In this document: piece after piece, positions 51,491 to 60,591 of the stretch
Layout of the letters: each line of letters begins with the position of its first letter
How positions within the stretch are numbered: position 1 is the stretch's first letter
Assembly (NCBI GenBank): GCA_015067525.1
Contig: SVMH01000002.1
Coordinates: 25,080 to 89,079 of the forward strand
Direction of reading: 5' to 3'
DNA length: 64,000 nucleotides
Origin: Oscillospiraceae bacterium
Lineage (GTDB): Bacteria; Bacillota; Clostridia; Oscillospirales; Oscillospiraceae
Program-made: the position numbers and the translations under genes
Notes under the pieces: model-generated
Told to the model about the DNA's origin: nothing
What the model saw: only the letters and a program-made list of their open reading frames with translations
The model's database searches: none

Positions 51491-52780
51491 ATGGCAAAGA
51501 ACACCAAGCTTGATCTGCGCGGACAGCTGATGTATTCCGTGTTTGTCCGTAATCATACCAAAGAAGGTACCTTCCGCGCCCTGGTGGACGATTTGGACCG
51601 TATTGCGGCGCTGGGTACCGATATTATCTGGCTCATGCCCATCCATCCCATCGGCAAGGTGGCGCGCAAGGGTGAACTGGGCAGCCCCTATGCTATTAGC
51701 GACTATCGCGGCATCAATCCCGAGTACGGTACGAAGGAGGATCTCATTCATCTGGTGCAGCAGATCCACGAGCGCGGAATGAAGTGCATCATCGACGTGG
51801 TCTACAACCACACCGCGCCTGATTCTGTGCTGGCGGATATCCATCCGGAGTATTTCTTCTGTGATGCCGACGGTCATCCCAGTCGCCATGTGGCCGATTG
51901 GTGGGATATTGTGGACCTGCAGTATACCGACCGCGGACTGTGGGATTATCAGATCGAAACGCTGAAAATGTGGGCCGGTATTGTGGACGGTTTTCGCTGT
52001 GATGTGGCCAGCATGGTACCGGTGGATTTCTGGTGCGAGGCGCGAGAGGCTGTGGCACAGGTGAATCCTGAGTGCATCTGGCTGGCGGAGAGCGTGTTCC
52101 AGGACCATGTGCGCGGTATGCGCGCCCAGGGAGCCTACAGCGCCACGGACAGTGAGCTGTACGCTGCCTTTGACATCACCTATCCTTACGATGTGTGGGA
52201 TGCGTTTGATGGGTACTTCAACGGCACCAACACGTTGGGCGAATATATTCGCGTGTTGAACTTCCAGGAAGGTGTGTATCCCGGCAACTATGTGAAGCTC
52301 CGCTGCCTGGAAAACCACGATCAGCCCCGTTTTGCCGGCCGCGTGGAAAGTGATGCCGAGCTGCGCAGTTGGATGGCCCTGAGTTATTTTGAGCGTGGAA
52401 CTACCATGCTGTATGCCGGTGAGGAGTTCGGTGCCGAAAAGGCTGTGGGCCTTTTTGACAAGGATGACAATTTCGGAGACATTCGCGAGGATTGGCAGGC
52501 CTACCTCAAGCTGCTGCGTCAGATGAAGCGGCGCCTGCCGCTGACAGGTGAGTACCGTCTGGACTGCCGCGGTGAGGAGTTCGTGGTGGGCAAGTACAAC
52601 AGCCCCGAGGGCAAGGTGCGCGGCATCTTCAGCATGAAGGGCGCCTCCGGAGATCTGTTTGTTGACCTGCCTGACGGCGTATACCGCGATCTGGTGGACG
52701 GCAGGGAAGTGGCCGTCTGCGGCGGTTTCGCGCATACGGACGGTGAGCCGGTGATCATTGCTAAGGAGGAAGCCAAATGA
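51491..52780 (+). CDS. Intracellular GH13 alpha-glycosidase
   Basis: The 429-residue protein is a short alpha-amylase-family enzyme without signal peptide. Conserved GH13 regions are VVYNHTAPDS (I), GFRCDVAS with the nucleophile Asp (II), WLAESV with the acid Glu (III) and ENHDQPR (IV). IWLMPIHPIGK is the family beta-strand 2 segment. It probably acts on maltodextrin or related alpha-glucosides in the cytosol; the specificity is not readable. The C-terminal beta domain is small. It starts 11 nt after ligA and overlaps the barnase gene by 4 nt. Confidence 0.92.
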   Translation: MAKNTKLDLRGQLMYSVFVRNHTKEGTFRALVDDLDRIAALGTDIIWLMPIHPIGKVARKGELGSPYAISDYRGINPEYGTKEDLIHLVQQIHERGMKCIIDVVYNHTAPDSVLADIHPEYFFCDADGHPSRHVADWWDIVDLQYTDRGLWDYQIETLKMWAGIVDGFRCDVASMVPVDFWCEAREAVAQVNPECIWLAESVFQDHVRGMRAQGAYSATDSELYAAFDITYPYDVWDAFDGYFNGTNTLGEYIRVLNFQEGVYPGNYVKLRCLENHDQPRFAGRVESDAELRSWMALSYFERGTTMLYAGEEFGAEKAVGLFDKDDNFGDIREDWQAYLKLLRQMKRRLPLTGEYRLDCRGEEFVVGKYNSPEGKVRGIFSMKGASGDLFVDLPDGVYRDLVDGREVAVCGGFAHTDGEPVIIAKEEAK

Positions 52781-53322
52781 TGAAAAGAGTACTTACCCTG
52801 CTGCTGGCTCTGCTGCTGAGCCTGTCTATGATGGGCTGCAGTGTGCTGAGTGAAGTGGACTGGGAAGAGGTGGGCAACGCCATCGAGCAGGCCCAGACCG
52901 GCCAGGGCAATACCGATAACGCAGGCAGCAATGACGACGACCCGCTGGCGGTCAATGAGGACGGCAGCTATACCTCCAAGGACGATGTGGCTCTTTACCT
53001 GTGGGTCTACGGCCATCTGCCGGAGAATTTCATTACCAAGAATGAGGCCCAGAAGCTGGGCTGGTCCGGCGGCTCGCTGGAGCCCTACGCCCCCGGCTGC
53101 TGCATCGGCGGTGATCGGTTTGGCAACTACGAGGGCATCCTGCCGGAGGGACCCACCTATACCGAGTGCGATATTGGTACCATGGGTGCCAAGAGCCGCG
53201 GCGCCAAGCGTATCGTCTTCTCCAGCGACGGTTACATCTACTACACGGACGACCACTATGAGTCCTTCACGGTGATTTGGTTCACCGATGACTACGAGAT
53301 GAAGGAGGCTGAGGTCAAGTGA
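52777..53322 (+). CDS. Lipoprotein barnase-type ribonuclease
   Basis: The 181-residue protein has a lysine/hydrophobic signal ending in the lipobox LSMMGC (Cys21), an acidic Asn/Asp linker (~25-60), then a complete barnase-like domain (~68-168). By alignment from memory, the catalytic set is kept: Lys88 (ITKNEAQ), Glu130 (TECDIG), Arg141 and Arg145 (SRGAKRI), His160 (DDHYESF). It should cleave RNA. Being lipid-anchored outside, it could be a surface or cell-contact RNase or a nutrient RNase. It overlaps the upstream GH13 gene and the downstream barstar gene, each by 4 nt (ATGA). Confidence 0.93.
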   Translation: MMKRVLTLLLALLLSLSMMGCSVLSEVDWEEVGNAIEQAQTGQGNTDNAGSNDDDPLAVNEDGSYTSKDDVALYLWVYGHLPENFITKNEAQKLGWSGGSLEPYAPGCCIGGDRFGNYEGILPEGPTYTECDIGTMGAKSRGAKRIVFSSDGYIYYTDDHYESFTVIWFTDDYEMKEAEVK

Positions 53323-53573
53323 AGCGCGTAGAACTCATTGCCTCGCAGCTCACCGAAAAAGAAACGCTGCATGATGTTCTTGCCAGAGAACTGCAGCTGC
53401 CGGAGTGGTATGGCCGCAATCTGGACGCGTTGTACGACTGTCTGACGGAACTGAAGGACGTGGAGCTGGTGCTGATCGGTTGGCCGGATGAGGGGTATCT
53501 TGCCAAGGTGCGCCGTGTGATCGTGGATGCCGTCTGGAACAACGAGCATGTGACGTTGAGGAGTATTGATTAA
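53319..53573 (+). CDS. Barstar-family ribonuclease inhibitor
   Basis: The 84-residue cytosolic protein is a barstar-like inhibitor. LPEWYGRNLDALYDCLTEL carries the two aspartates (Asp36 and Asp40) equivalent to barstar Asp35/Asp39, which dock on the RNase active site. Overlap with the RNase gene (ATGA) ensures co-translation, as expected for an immunity protein that guards against cytosolic RNase before export. The C-terminal VTLRSID is shorter than in barstar, but the fold core is complete. Confidence 0.93.
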   Translation: MKRVELIASQLTEKETLHDVLARELQLPEWYGRNLDALYDCLTELKDVELVLIGWPDEGYLAKVRRVIVDAVWNNEHVTLRSID

Positions 53574-53580
53574 CAAAAAG

Positions 53581-53624
53581 AAAAAGAGTCTGTCAGCTGT
53601 TCACACATCCGACAGACTCTTTTT
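53581..53624. terminator. Bidirectional terminator after barstar
   Basis: AAAAAGAGTCTGTC pairs with GACAGACTCTTTTT around a 16-nt loop and serves both barstar and the minus-strand small membrane gene. Confidence 0.88.
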
Positions 53625-53637
53625 GATAAAGAAAGTT

Positions 53638-53847
53638 TTAAGGTTCTCTTTGCTCTTTTCTGTAGCGCTTGAGATTCTTGATCGCTTCAAAGAGGTTCAT
53701 CACCGTTACAGCGCCAAAGAAGATCGGGACGATGGGAGCGCTGCCTTCGGCCATCAGCGAAACAAAGAAAAGAACGGCCCACAGGACAGTGGTGGCAAAG
53801 CAAATAATGGGGGAGAGGATGGACAGTTTGGGTCTGGGGCGCTTCAT
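53638..53847 (-). CDS. 69-residue two-helix membrane protein, unknown
   Basis: ATG 53847 with AGGAGA upstream gives MKRPRPKLS followed by two hydrophobic helices (~10-28 and ~36-52) and a basic C-terminal tail (KNLKRYRKEQREP). No family is recognised. It is a single gene convergent with barstar and divergent from the valS T-box. The ORF track begins 21 codons upstream, which I reject for lack of an RBS. Confidence 0.65.
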   Translation of the reverse strand: MKRPRPKLSILSPIICFATTVLWAVLFFVSLMAEGSAPIVPIFFGAVTVMNLFEAIKNLKRYRKEQREP

Positions 53848-53948
53848 ACAGGATTCTCCTTTGCCTTTACATATTGACATTATTATAATCCCAATCACCC
53901 TGTGATTCAATAGTGAATGAAAAAAGAATTTCGTGCACCATTGTCATC

Positions 53949-53977
53949 TTGACAAAGCGAAAAGCAGGCATTATACT
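53949..53977 (+). promoter_or_regulatory. Sigma-A promoter of valS
   Basis: TTGACA and TATACT are separated by 17 nt; +1 is near 53984. Confidence 0.85.
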
Positions 53978-53983
53978 ATAACA

Positions 53984-54262
53984 GCATATGAAAAAAGCAA
54001 CGATGGGAAGCAGTAAGCGGTTAGTGGATGCCAAGAGAGGGAGCGGTTGGTGTAAGCTCCCGTGAAGCGCCGCCCAAGTCGTCCCGGAGCTCTGCAGGTG
54101 AAATCCAGTAAGCTGCAGCGGAGGTCCACCGTTATCGGGATTCGGTACATTATAATATGTATCGGCCAAGTGCGGGAGATATCCCGAATACAGGTGGTAC
54201 CACGGACTGACGTTCGCCCTGTTTTGCAAGCAGCAAAACGGAGCGGACTTTTTATTTTGTCA
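53984..54262 (+). ncRNA. T-box leader of valS
   Basis: The leader has the T-box sequence GGTGGTACCACGG (54194-54205 region) that binds the uncharged tRNA 3' end. A terminator (GTTCGCCCTGTTTTG, 54212-54226, with CAAAACGGAGCGGAC, 54234-54248, then a T-rich tract) follows. Stem I contains AGAGAGGGAGCGG-type elements and a base helix near TAAGCGG/CCGTTA. A GTC at 54124-54126 sits where the specifier codon is expected and fits valine. Uncharged tRNA-Val would favour the antiterminator and valS expression. The gap between 53847 and 54289 holds only this leader and its promoter. Confidence 0.9.
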
Positions 54263-54288
54263 AATCATCCGAGAAAAGGAGAAACAAT

Positions 54289-56922
54289 ATGCTGAAAGAA
54301 TTACCCAAGGTGTATGATCCCCGGGATGTGGAACCCCGGATCTACGACATGTGGATGGAAGGTGGCTGCTTTAAGGCCGAGCCCAATCCCGACAAGAAGC
54401 CTTTCTCCATTGTCATGCCCCCTCCCAACGTCACCGGCCAGCTGCACATGGGTCACGCCATGGACGCTACACTGCAGGACATTCTGATCCGCTTCAAGCG
54501 CATGCAGGGCTACGAAGCTCTGTGGCTGCCCGGTACTGACCACGCCGGTATCGCCACCCAGATCAAGGTGGAGGAGAATCTGCGCGTGGAAGAGGGCCTG
54601 ACCCGTTACGATCTGGGCCGCGAGAAGTTCCTGGAGCGCGTGTGGCAGTGGAAGGAAAAGTACGGCAACCGCATTGTCGAGCAGCAGAAGAAGATGGGTT
54701 CCTCCTGCGATTGGGACCGTTCCCGTTTTACCATGGACGAAGGCTGCTCCAAGGCCGTGCGCGAGACCTTCTGCGAGCTGTACGACAAGGGCCTTATCTA
54801 CAAGGGCAGCCGCATCATCAACTGGTGCCCCAACTGCCTGACCGCCCTGTCCGACGCCGAGGTGGAGTATGTGGACAAGCCCGGCAACCTGTGGTATATC
54901 CGCTATCCTCTGGCCGATGGCAGTGGCGATATCGTGGTGGCTACCACCCGTCCCGAGACCATGATGGGCGATACCGGCGTGGCCGTGAACCCCGAGGATG
55001 AGAAGTTCAAGCATCTGATCGGCAAGAAGTGCATTCTGCCCATCATGAACCGAGAGATCCCCATTGTGGGCGACGAGTACTGCGAGATCGGCTTTGGTAC
55101 CGGTGCGGTGAAGATGACCCCCGCCCATGACCCCAACGACTTCGAAGTGGGTCTGCGCCACGGTCTGGAAGTGCTGCGCGTCATCAACGATGACGGTACG
55201 ATCAACGAAAACGGCGGCAAGTACAACGGTATGGACCGCTATGAGTGCCGCAAGGCCATCGTGGCCGATCTGGAAGCTGAGGGCTATCTGGTCAAGACCG
55301 AGCCCTATTCCCACAACGTGGGTACCTGCTATCGCTGCCACAACGACGTGGAGCCTCTGATCAGTGCCCAGTGGTTCGTGAAGATGAAGCCTCTGGCCGA
55401 GGAAGCTATCCGCGTGGTCAACGATGGCACCATCAAGTTTGTGCCCGAGCGTTTCACCAAGACCTACACCAATTGGATGGAGAACGTCCATGACTGGTGC
55501 ATCTCCCGTCAGCTGTGGTGGGGCCATCAGATCCCTGCGTGGTACTGCGACGAGTGCGGCCACATCAATGTCAGCCGCGAAGATCCTACGGCCTGCAGCA
55601 AGTGCGGCTGCACCAAACTGACCCGTGAGGAAGACGTGCTGGACACCTGGTTCTCTTCCGCGCTGTGGCCCTTCTCTACCATGGGCTGGCCCGATCTGAA
55701 CGCTGCCGACCTGAACTACTGGTATCCCACTTCCGTTCTGGTCACCGGCTACGACATCATCTTCTTCTGGGTGGCCCGCATGATCTTCTCCGGCATGGAG
55801 CAGATGAAGAAGGAGCCCTTCAAGACCGTCTTTATCCACGGTCTGGTCCGTGACGATAAGGGCCGTAAGATGTCCAAGTCTCTGGGCAACGGTATCGATC
55901 CTCTGGAGATGGCCGACAAGTACGGCGCCGACGCGCTGCGCTTCAACCTGATCACCGGCAACAGCCCCGGTAACGACATGCGCTTCTTCGTGGAGAAGTG
56001 CGAGGCCATGCGCAACTTTGCCAACAAGATCTGGAACGCATCCCGCTTCGTGATGATGAACCTGACCATCGACAAGGTGCAGCTGCCCGAGAAGCTGGAG
56101 CTGGAGGATAAGTGGGTCCTGAGCAAGCTCAACACGCTGATCCGCGAGGTCACCGACAATCTGGAATCCTATGAGCTGGGCGTTGCTTCGGCCAAGATCT
56201 ATGACTTTATCTGGGATACCTACTGCGACTGGTATATCGAGCTGACCAAGACCCGCCTCAACGGCGAGGACAAGGCTGCCAGCGAGGCTGCTCAGAACGT
56301 GCTGTGCTACGTACTGCTGCGTATTTTGGAGCTGCTGCATCCCTTTATGCCCTTCATCACCGAAGAGATCTGGCAGGCTCTGCCTCACGAGGGTGAGTAT
56401 CTGATCCGTGCCCAGTGGCCCGAGTACAGCGAGGCGCTGAACTTCAAGGCGGATGAGACCGCCATGGAAGCCGTCAAGGATGCCATCTCCGCTGTCCGTG
56501 CCCGCCGCGCCGAGATGAATGTTCCTCCTTCCAAGAAGGCCCAGATGATCATTGTCACCTCCACGCCCGAGAACTACGAGGAAGGCAAACACTTCATCAC
56601 CCGTATGGCCTATGCCAGCGAAGTGGCTGTCACCGACGCTGCTCCCGCTGACCTGACCGGCATGGTCACCGTGGTCACCCACAACGCCAATGTCTATATG
56701 CCTCTGGCCGAGCTGGTTGACTTCGAAAAGGAGTTGGAGCGCATCGCCAAGGAGCGCGCCAAGGCCGTGGAGAATCTGGAGCGTATCGAGAAGAAGCTGG
56801 CAAACGAGAGCTTCGTCTCCCGCGCCCCCGAGGCTGTGGTCAATGCCGAGCGTGAGAAGGCCGATAAGTGCCGCGCCCTGATCGCCAAGCTGGACGAGTC
56901 CGCTGCCGCCATGAAGGCGTAA
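54289..56922 (+). CDS. valS: Valyl-tRNA synthetase
   Basis: The 877-residue class I synthetase charges tRNA-Val and edits threonine. [16 protein letters not shown] (HIGH-type HMGH), the editing-domain segment [39 protein letters not shown] (KMSKS) and a C-terminal coiled coil ([26 protein letters not shown]) are present. AAAGGAG precedes ATG 54289. Regulation is by the upstream T-box. Confidence 0.98.
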   Translation: MLKELPKVYDPRDVEPRIYDMWMEGGCFKAEPNPDKKPFSIVMPPPNVTGQLHMGHAMDATLQDILIRFKRMQGYEALWLPGTDHAGIATQIKVEENLRVEEGLTRYDLGREKFLERVWQWKEKYGNRIVEQQKKMGSSCDWDRSRFTMDEGCSKAVRETFCELYDKGLIYKGSRIINWCPNCLTALSDAEVEYVDKPGNLWYIRYPLADGSGDIVVATTRPETMMGDTGVAVNPEDEKFKHLIGKKCILPIMNREIPIVGDEYCEIGFGTGAVKMTPAHDPNDFEVGLRHGLEVLRVINDDGTINENGGKYNGMDRYECRKAIVADLEAEGYLVKTEPYSHNVGTCYRCHNDVEPLISAQWFVKMKPLAEEAIRVVNDGTIKFVPERFTKTYTNWMENVHDWCISRQLWWGHQIPAWYCDECGHINVSREDPTACSKCGCTKLTREEDVLDTWFSSALWPFSTMGWPDLNAADLNYWYPTSVLVTGYDIIFFWVARMIFSGMEQMKKEPFKTVFIHGLVRDDKGRKMSKSLGNGIDPLEMADKYGADALRFNLITGNSPGNDMRFFVEKCEAMRNFANKIWNASRFVMMNLTIDKVQLPEKLELEDKWVLSKLNTLIREVTDNLESYELGVASAKIYDFIWDTYCDWYIELTKTRLNGEDKAASEAAQNVLCYVLLRILELLHPFMPFITEEIWQALPHEGEYLIRAQWPEYSEALNFKADETAMEAVKDAISAVRARRAEMNVPPSKKAQMIIVTSTPENYEEGKHFITRMAYASEVAVTDAAPADLTGMVTVVTHNANVYMPLAELVDFEKELERIAKERAKAVENLERIEKKLANESFVSRAPEAVVNAEREKADKCRALIAKLDESAAAMKA

Positions 56923-56955
56923 ATTTCACGCTTTTCGCAGCAGTTTTCGACAAAA

Positions 56956-56979
56956 AAAGGAATCAATAAACGATATAAT
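56956..56979 (+). promoter_or_regulatory. Candidate promoter of the spoIIA operon
   Basis: AAGGAAT followed by ATATAAT at about 12 nt resembles a sigma-H pattern imperfectly, and TATAAT alone would suit sigma-A. Its -10 overlaps the 5' strand of the valS terminator stem. Confidence 0.35.
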
Positions 56980-57014
56980 CACCGTAGATCACTGATCTGC
57001 GGTGATTATTTTTT
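56975..57014 (+). terminator. Terminator of valS
   Basis: A 16-bp stem (ATAATCACCG...GATC with GATC...CGGTGATTAT, one G-U pair), an ACT loop and a T6 tract. Confidence 0.9.
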
Positions 57015-57033
57015 GCACAAAGGAGAGCAGAGC

Positions 57034-57339
57034 ATGGAGATCCACGTGAACAGGGAAGGGCGGCGGCTGGAAATATATTTGAAGGGCGAACTGGATCATC
57101 ACGGCGCGAAAGGATTAATGGCGCGTTTGGATCGGGAGATGGAAATCGCACTGCCGCTGCAAACAGTGCTGGATTTCGGTGCCGTGACGTTTATGGACAG
57201 CTCCGGCATTGCGGTGGTGATGCGCGCCCGACAGCGAGCGCGGGAACTAGGCGGTACGCTCAAACTCCGCAAGGCGGCGCCGCAGCCGCGCAAGGTGTTT
57301 GACGCAGCCGGCATCAGCCGGTTGGTGGAAATGGAATAA
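57034..57339 (+). CDS. spoIIAA: Anti-anti-sigma factor SpoIIAA
   Basis: ATG 57034 (101 residues, GGAGAG upstream) encodes a STAS-domain protein. VTFMDSSGIAVV carries the regulatory serine (Ser57 by position, Ser58 in Bacillus). It sequesters SpoIIAB when dephosphorylated, freeing sigma-F in the forespore. The SpoIIE phosphatase is not in the window. First gene of the spoIIA operon, 14 nt before spoIIAB. Confidence 0.96.
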   Translation: MEIHVNREGRRLEIYLKGELDHHGAKGLMARLDREMEIALPLQTVLDFGAVTFMDSSGIAVVMRARQRARELGGTLKLRKAAPQPRKVFDAAGISRLVEME

Positions 57340-57353
57340 GGAGGGGTACATAG

Positions 57354-57797
57354 ATGAAAGGTGACAATTATGTTGTGGTAGAGTTTCTCAGCCGCAGCAG
57401 CAATGAGAGTTTTGCCCGCATGGCGGCGGCCGGCTTTGCAGCGCAGCTGGATCCCACACTGGACGAGCTGGGTGACATCAAAACGGCGGTCAGCGAGGCG
57501 GTGACCAATGCCATCGTTCATGCCTATCCGGACAGGCTGGGAAAAATCGTCATGAAAATGCGGATACTGGATGGGCAGCTTCTGGAGATCGCCATTCGCG
57601 ACTGGGGCTGCGGCATCGACGATGTGGAGCAGGCGCGTCAGCCGCTCTATACCACCGGCGGTGAGGAGCGCAGCGGCATGGGCTTTACCATCATGGAGAG
57701 CTTTACCGACCGCCTGCAGGTCAAATCGGTGATGGGAAAGGGAACGACGGTCACCATGCGTAAGCGCATTTCGCAGCGCCTTTCCGCTAAAAGATGA
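57354..57797 (+). CDS. spoIIAB: Anti-sigma-F factor and kinase SpoIIAB
   Basis: The 147-residue GHKL kinase binds sigma-F or phosphorylates SpoIIAA. EAVTNAIVHAYP (N box), IRDWGCGIDD (G1) and RSGMGFTIMESF with GKGTTVTM (G2/G3) are seen. AAGGAGG precedes ATG 57354. It overlaps sigF by 4 nt. Confidence 0.97.
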   Translation: MKGDNYVVVEFLSRSSNESFARMAAAGFAAQLDPTLDELGDIKTAVSEAVTNAIVHAYPDRLGKIVMKMRILDGQLLEIAIRDWGCGIDDVEQARQPLYTTGGEERSGMGFTIMESFTDRLQVKSVMGKGTTVTMRKRISQRLSAKR

Positions 57798-58504
57798 GCA
57801 GCGCGGAATTGTTCGCTCTGCTGGATCGCGCGCAGAACGGAGATGATGCGGCCTGCCAGCAGGTGCTGACCGAAAATGCCGGCCTCATCTGGTCTATTGT
57901 CAAGCGCTATTACGGCTGCGGTGTGGAGGTGGATGACCTCTATCAGCTGGGATGTATTGGTTTCATCAAGGCTGTAAAGGGGTTTGACCTCACATACGGA
58001 ACACAGTTTTCCACCTATGCTGTGCCCAAAATCGCGGGGGAGATCCGGCGCTTTCTGCGCGATGACGGGGCTATTAAGGTGGGGCGCAGTGTGCGGGAAA
58101 AGGGGCAAATGCTCTGGAGCGTGCGGGAGCGGCTGCGCCAGCAGTTGGGCCGCGACCCCAGACTTTCGGAAGTGGCGCAGGAATCGGGACTGAGCGTCGA
58201 GGAGATCGCCAGCGTAGATCTGGCTAACGGCGCGCCGGAATCCTTGCAGCAGGAAACGGCGGAAGGTCTGACGCTGGAGTCCACCTTGGGCACGGCGGGA
58301 CCGGAGGAGAGCCTGATTGAAAAAATCGCGCTCCGGGAGGCCATTGATGCCTTACCGGAGCGCGAGAAAATGACGATTCTTCTTCGATTTTTCAAAGGGC
58401 TGACACAGCAGCAGACAGCGCGTATCCTGCAGGTCTCACAGGTACAGATCTCCCGTTTGGAGCGCCGCGGACTGAAACAGCTGCGCCAGCTGATGGAGGA
58501 GTGA
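57794..58504 (+). CDS. sigF: RNA polymerase forespore sigma-F factor
   Basis: The 236-residue sigma factor has region 2 (DLYQLGCIGFIKAVKGFDLTYGTQFSTYAVPKI), region 3 (IRRFLRDDGAIKV) and region 4 (LRFFKGLTQQQTARILQVSQVQISRLERRGLKQL). It directs early forespore transcription after septation. Only 3 nt separate its stop from the convergent DUF4130 gene, with no terminator between, so read-through antisense is possible. Confidence 0.97.
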   Translation: MSSAELFALLDRAQNGDDAACQQVLTENAGLIWSIVKRYYGCGVEVDDLYQLGCIGFIKAVKGFDLTYGTQFSTYAVPKIAGEIRRFLRDDGAIKVGRSVREKGQMLWSVRERLRQQLGRDPRLSEVAQESGLSVEEIASVDLANGAPESLQQETAEGLTLESTLGTAGPEESLIEKIALREAIDALPEREKMTILLRFFKGLTQQQTARILQVSQVQISRLERRGLKQLRQLMEE

Positions 58505-58507
58505 GCT

Positions 58508-59311
58508 TTACGATATGCGCGGAACATCAGCGCCCACAGGGAGCTGCCCTTCCTTCTCGTGCTCGGTGGGCAGGAACTCCGTCATGGTGCCGCGGTAGCG
58601 CTTGGGCAGGAAGGAGTTCTGGCAGCGGGGATTGGTACGCTCCTTAATGGCGATGGTCTCGTAAAACCGCTTCCACAGTGCGCGGTAATGCACTTCCTCT
58701 TCACCGGGCAGCGAGAGCTGCAGGCTGTCCACCGGAATGATGCGGGAGCGGCCCTTGGCGTAAAGCAGCAGCTCCTTATGCGTGCGGTCGTAGATAAACA
58801 GAGATTCGTTAGCATAGCGGCTGCAGAAGTGATGCCGCAGCAGGGGAAGAACACGGTTTTTCGGCTCGATCTCCGCACCGAGAACACCGCTATAGTCAGA
58901 AAAGCGAACGAATCCACGCAGCTTCTCCACCTCGCCATTCATATGACGGACGGCCTTGGCAACAGGATGATAGACCTCGTCAGCCTGATTCTTCAAAAAA
59001 GCGGCGCCCTCACGATAGAGCTTGCGGATAAAGGCATAAAGGTGCAGTTCTTTATCTTCCAAGCAGGTGAGAAAGGCTTTGCGTAAAAGCTGTGCCGCAG
59101 CGGGCGAGACTTTGACAAGACTGCGATATACCCGCTGGGCGTGTTCGGCAACCGTGTTGACCGTGCGCACAGAATAAAAAGACAGGACACATCCCTCCTC
59201 ATCGCTGTAAAAGGCGATGGGGAATTCTTTATGCACATAGCTGTCAAATACGCAGCACAAAAAGCCGTCAAAGGTGCCGTCATATTGGAAAACAACCTGC
59301 TCCCAGGCCAT
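58508..59311 (-). CDS. DUF4130 (TIGR03915-type) putative DNA metabolism protein
   Basis: ATG 59311 gives 267 residues (the track adds 44). WEQVVFQYDGTFDGFLCCVFDSY at the start and a mid-region RFSDYSGVLGAEIEPKN plus HHFCSRYANESLFIYDRTHKE fit the DUF4130/SAM-associated family. Elsewhere this family is fused to or beside uracil-DNA-glycosylase-like proteins or follows a radical SAM/HhH protein, as it does here (4-nt gap). The chemistry is unproven; a DNA-repair role is inferred from context and the LexA-like boxes upstream. Confidence 0.85.
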   Translation of the reverse strand: MAWEQVVFQYDGTFDGFLCCVFDSYVHKEFPIAFYSDEEGCVLSFYSVRTVNTVAEHAQRVYRSLVKVSPAAAQLLRKAFLTCLEDKELHLYAFIRKLYREGAAFLKNQADEVYHPVAKAVRHMNGEVEKLRGFVRFSDYSGVLGAEIEPKNRVLPLLRHHFCSRYANESLFIYDRTHKELLLYAKGRSRIIPVDSLQLSLPGEEEVHYRALWKRFYETIAIKERTNPRCQNSFLPKRYRGTMTEFLPTEHEKEGQLPVGADVPRIS

Positions 59312-59315
59312 AGAA

Positions 59316-60584
59316 TCACCCCGCGGGATCAAATAGTGAAAGCTGCTGCATCTGTGAAGCGGGAAGGAGACCTCGCTCAATATCCTCCATTTGGCGAACG
59401 ATGGTAGCGGCGGAGAACCGGAGTCCTTCGCGGACGCGTCCACCGCAGGTGATGAAAAACTGTGCCCGCTTCACCACGACGCCCAGCTTCTTCAAATCTT
59501 CAAACCGCAGCGTTCCCGTGCGTCTGGCGGAGATGATACGCTTGGCACTGGTGGGGCCGATGCCGGGCACCCGCAGCAACGTTTCGTAGTCCGCGCGCAT
59601 GATTTCAACAGGGAAGTGATTCAGATGGCCGATGGCCCAATTGCACTTGGGATCGATCAGCGGATTGAAGTCCGGGTGCTCTTCATCCAGCAGCTCCTCT
59701 GCTCGGAAACCGTAGAAACGCAGCAGCCAGTCCGCCTGATACAGCCGGTGCTCGCGCAGCAGCGGCGGCTTGGTGTCTATGCTGGGGAGCAAAGAGTGCT
59801 CCACTACCGGCACATAGGCGGAGTAGAACACTCGTTTCAACTGATATTGGTCGTACAGCGACTGGGTCAGATGCAGGATGTGCCGGTCCGTATCTCGGGT
59901 AGCGCCGACAATGAGCTGCGTGCTCTGTCCGGCCGGAGCAAAGACGGGCGCGTGTTTGTATTTCACGAGCTCCGCCTTGCTCTGACGGGCCTGATCGCGG
60001 ATCTGGCCCATGGGGCGAAGAATAGCCTGCTTCGTCTTATCCGGCGCCAGCATCTGAAGGCCTGCCTGTGAGGGCAGCTCAATGTTGACGCTGAGCCGGT
60101 CCGCCAGCAACCCTAACTGCTGCACCAGTTCCGGCGCAGAACCGGGGATGGCCTTGGCGTGGATGTATCCGTTAAAGCCATAGTCCTGCCGCAGGATACG
60201 CAGCGCATGGATCATCTGTTCCATGGTATAGTCCGGACTGCGCAGCACACCGGAAGAGAGGAAGAGTCCCTCAATATAATTGCGGCGGTAGAACTGGATC
60301 GTCAGTTCAGCCAGTTCCTTGGGCGTAAACGCAGCGCGGCGCGTATCGTTGGAACGGCGGTTGACGCAGTACTTGCAATCGTACACGCAGCAGTTGGTCA
60401 TCAGCACCTTCAGCAGCGTAATACAGCGCCCATCCGCCGAAAAGCTGTGGCAGCAGCCGGCGATAGAGGAAGTGGTATTACCGATTTTGCCGGGCTGAAA
60501 GCCGCGGCGCACACCGCTGGACGTACAGGCTGCGTCGTACTTGGCTGCATCTGACAGGATCGTCAGCTTATCCAGCAGCTCCAT
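59316..60584 (-). CDS. Putative DNA modification/repair radical SAM protein
   Basis: The 422-residue protein has the radical SAM cysteines in TNCCVYDCKYCVNR, SAM-binding GLFLSSGVLRSP, and a C-terminal helix-hairpin-helix LLRVPGIGPTSAKRIISAR that binds DNA backbone, matching the TIGR03916-type group. CHSFSADGRC adds N-terminal cysteines. The pairing with DUF4130 is the standard one. The start ATG 60584 lacks a strong RBS and lies 7 nt behind the small peptide gene, so translation is probably coupled to it. Confidence 0.9.
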   Translation of the reverse strand: MELLDKLTILSDAAKYDAACTSSGVRRGFQPGKIGNTTSSIAGCCHSFSADGRCITLLKVLMTNCCVYDCKYCVNRRSNDTRRAAFTPKELAELTIQFYRRNYIEGLFLSSGVLRSPDYTMEQMIHALRILRQDYGFNGYIHAKAIPGSAPELVQQLGLLADRLSVNIELPSQAGLQMLAPDKTKQAILRPMGQIRDQARQSKAELVKYKHAPVFAPAGQSTQLIVGATRDTDRHILHLTQSLYDQYQLKRVFYSAYVPVVEHSLLPSIDTKPPLLREHRLYQADWLLRFYGFRAEELLDEEHPDFNPLIDPKCNWAIGHLNHFPVEIMRADYETLLRVPGIGPTSAKRIISARRTGTLRFEDLKKLGVVVKRAQFFITCGGRVREGLRFSAATIVRQMEDIERGLLPASQMQQLSLFDPAG

Positions 60585-60591
60585 ATCTATG

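Noticed and set aside
54062-54295. A 77-codon plus-strand ORF before valS
   Set aside because: It lies inside the T-box leader, is broken by the terminator structure in expression terms, and has no RBS.
58508-59443. The 311-codon track version of the DUF4130 gene
   Set aside because: The first 44 residues overlap the end of the radical SAM gene; ATG 59311, 4 nt behind that stop, fits the family start.
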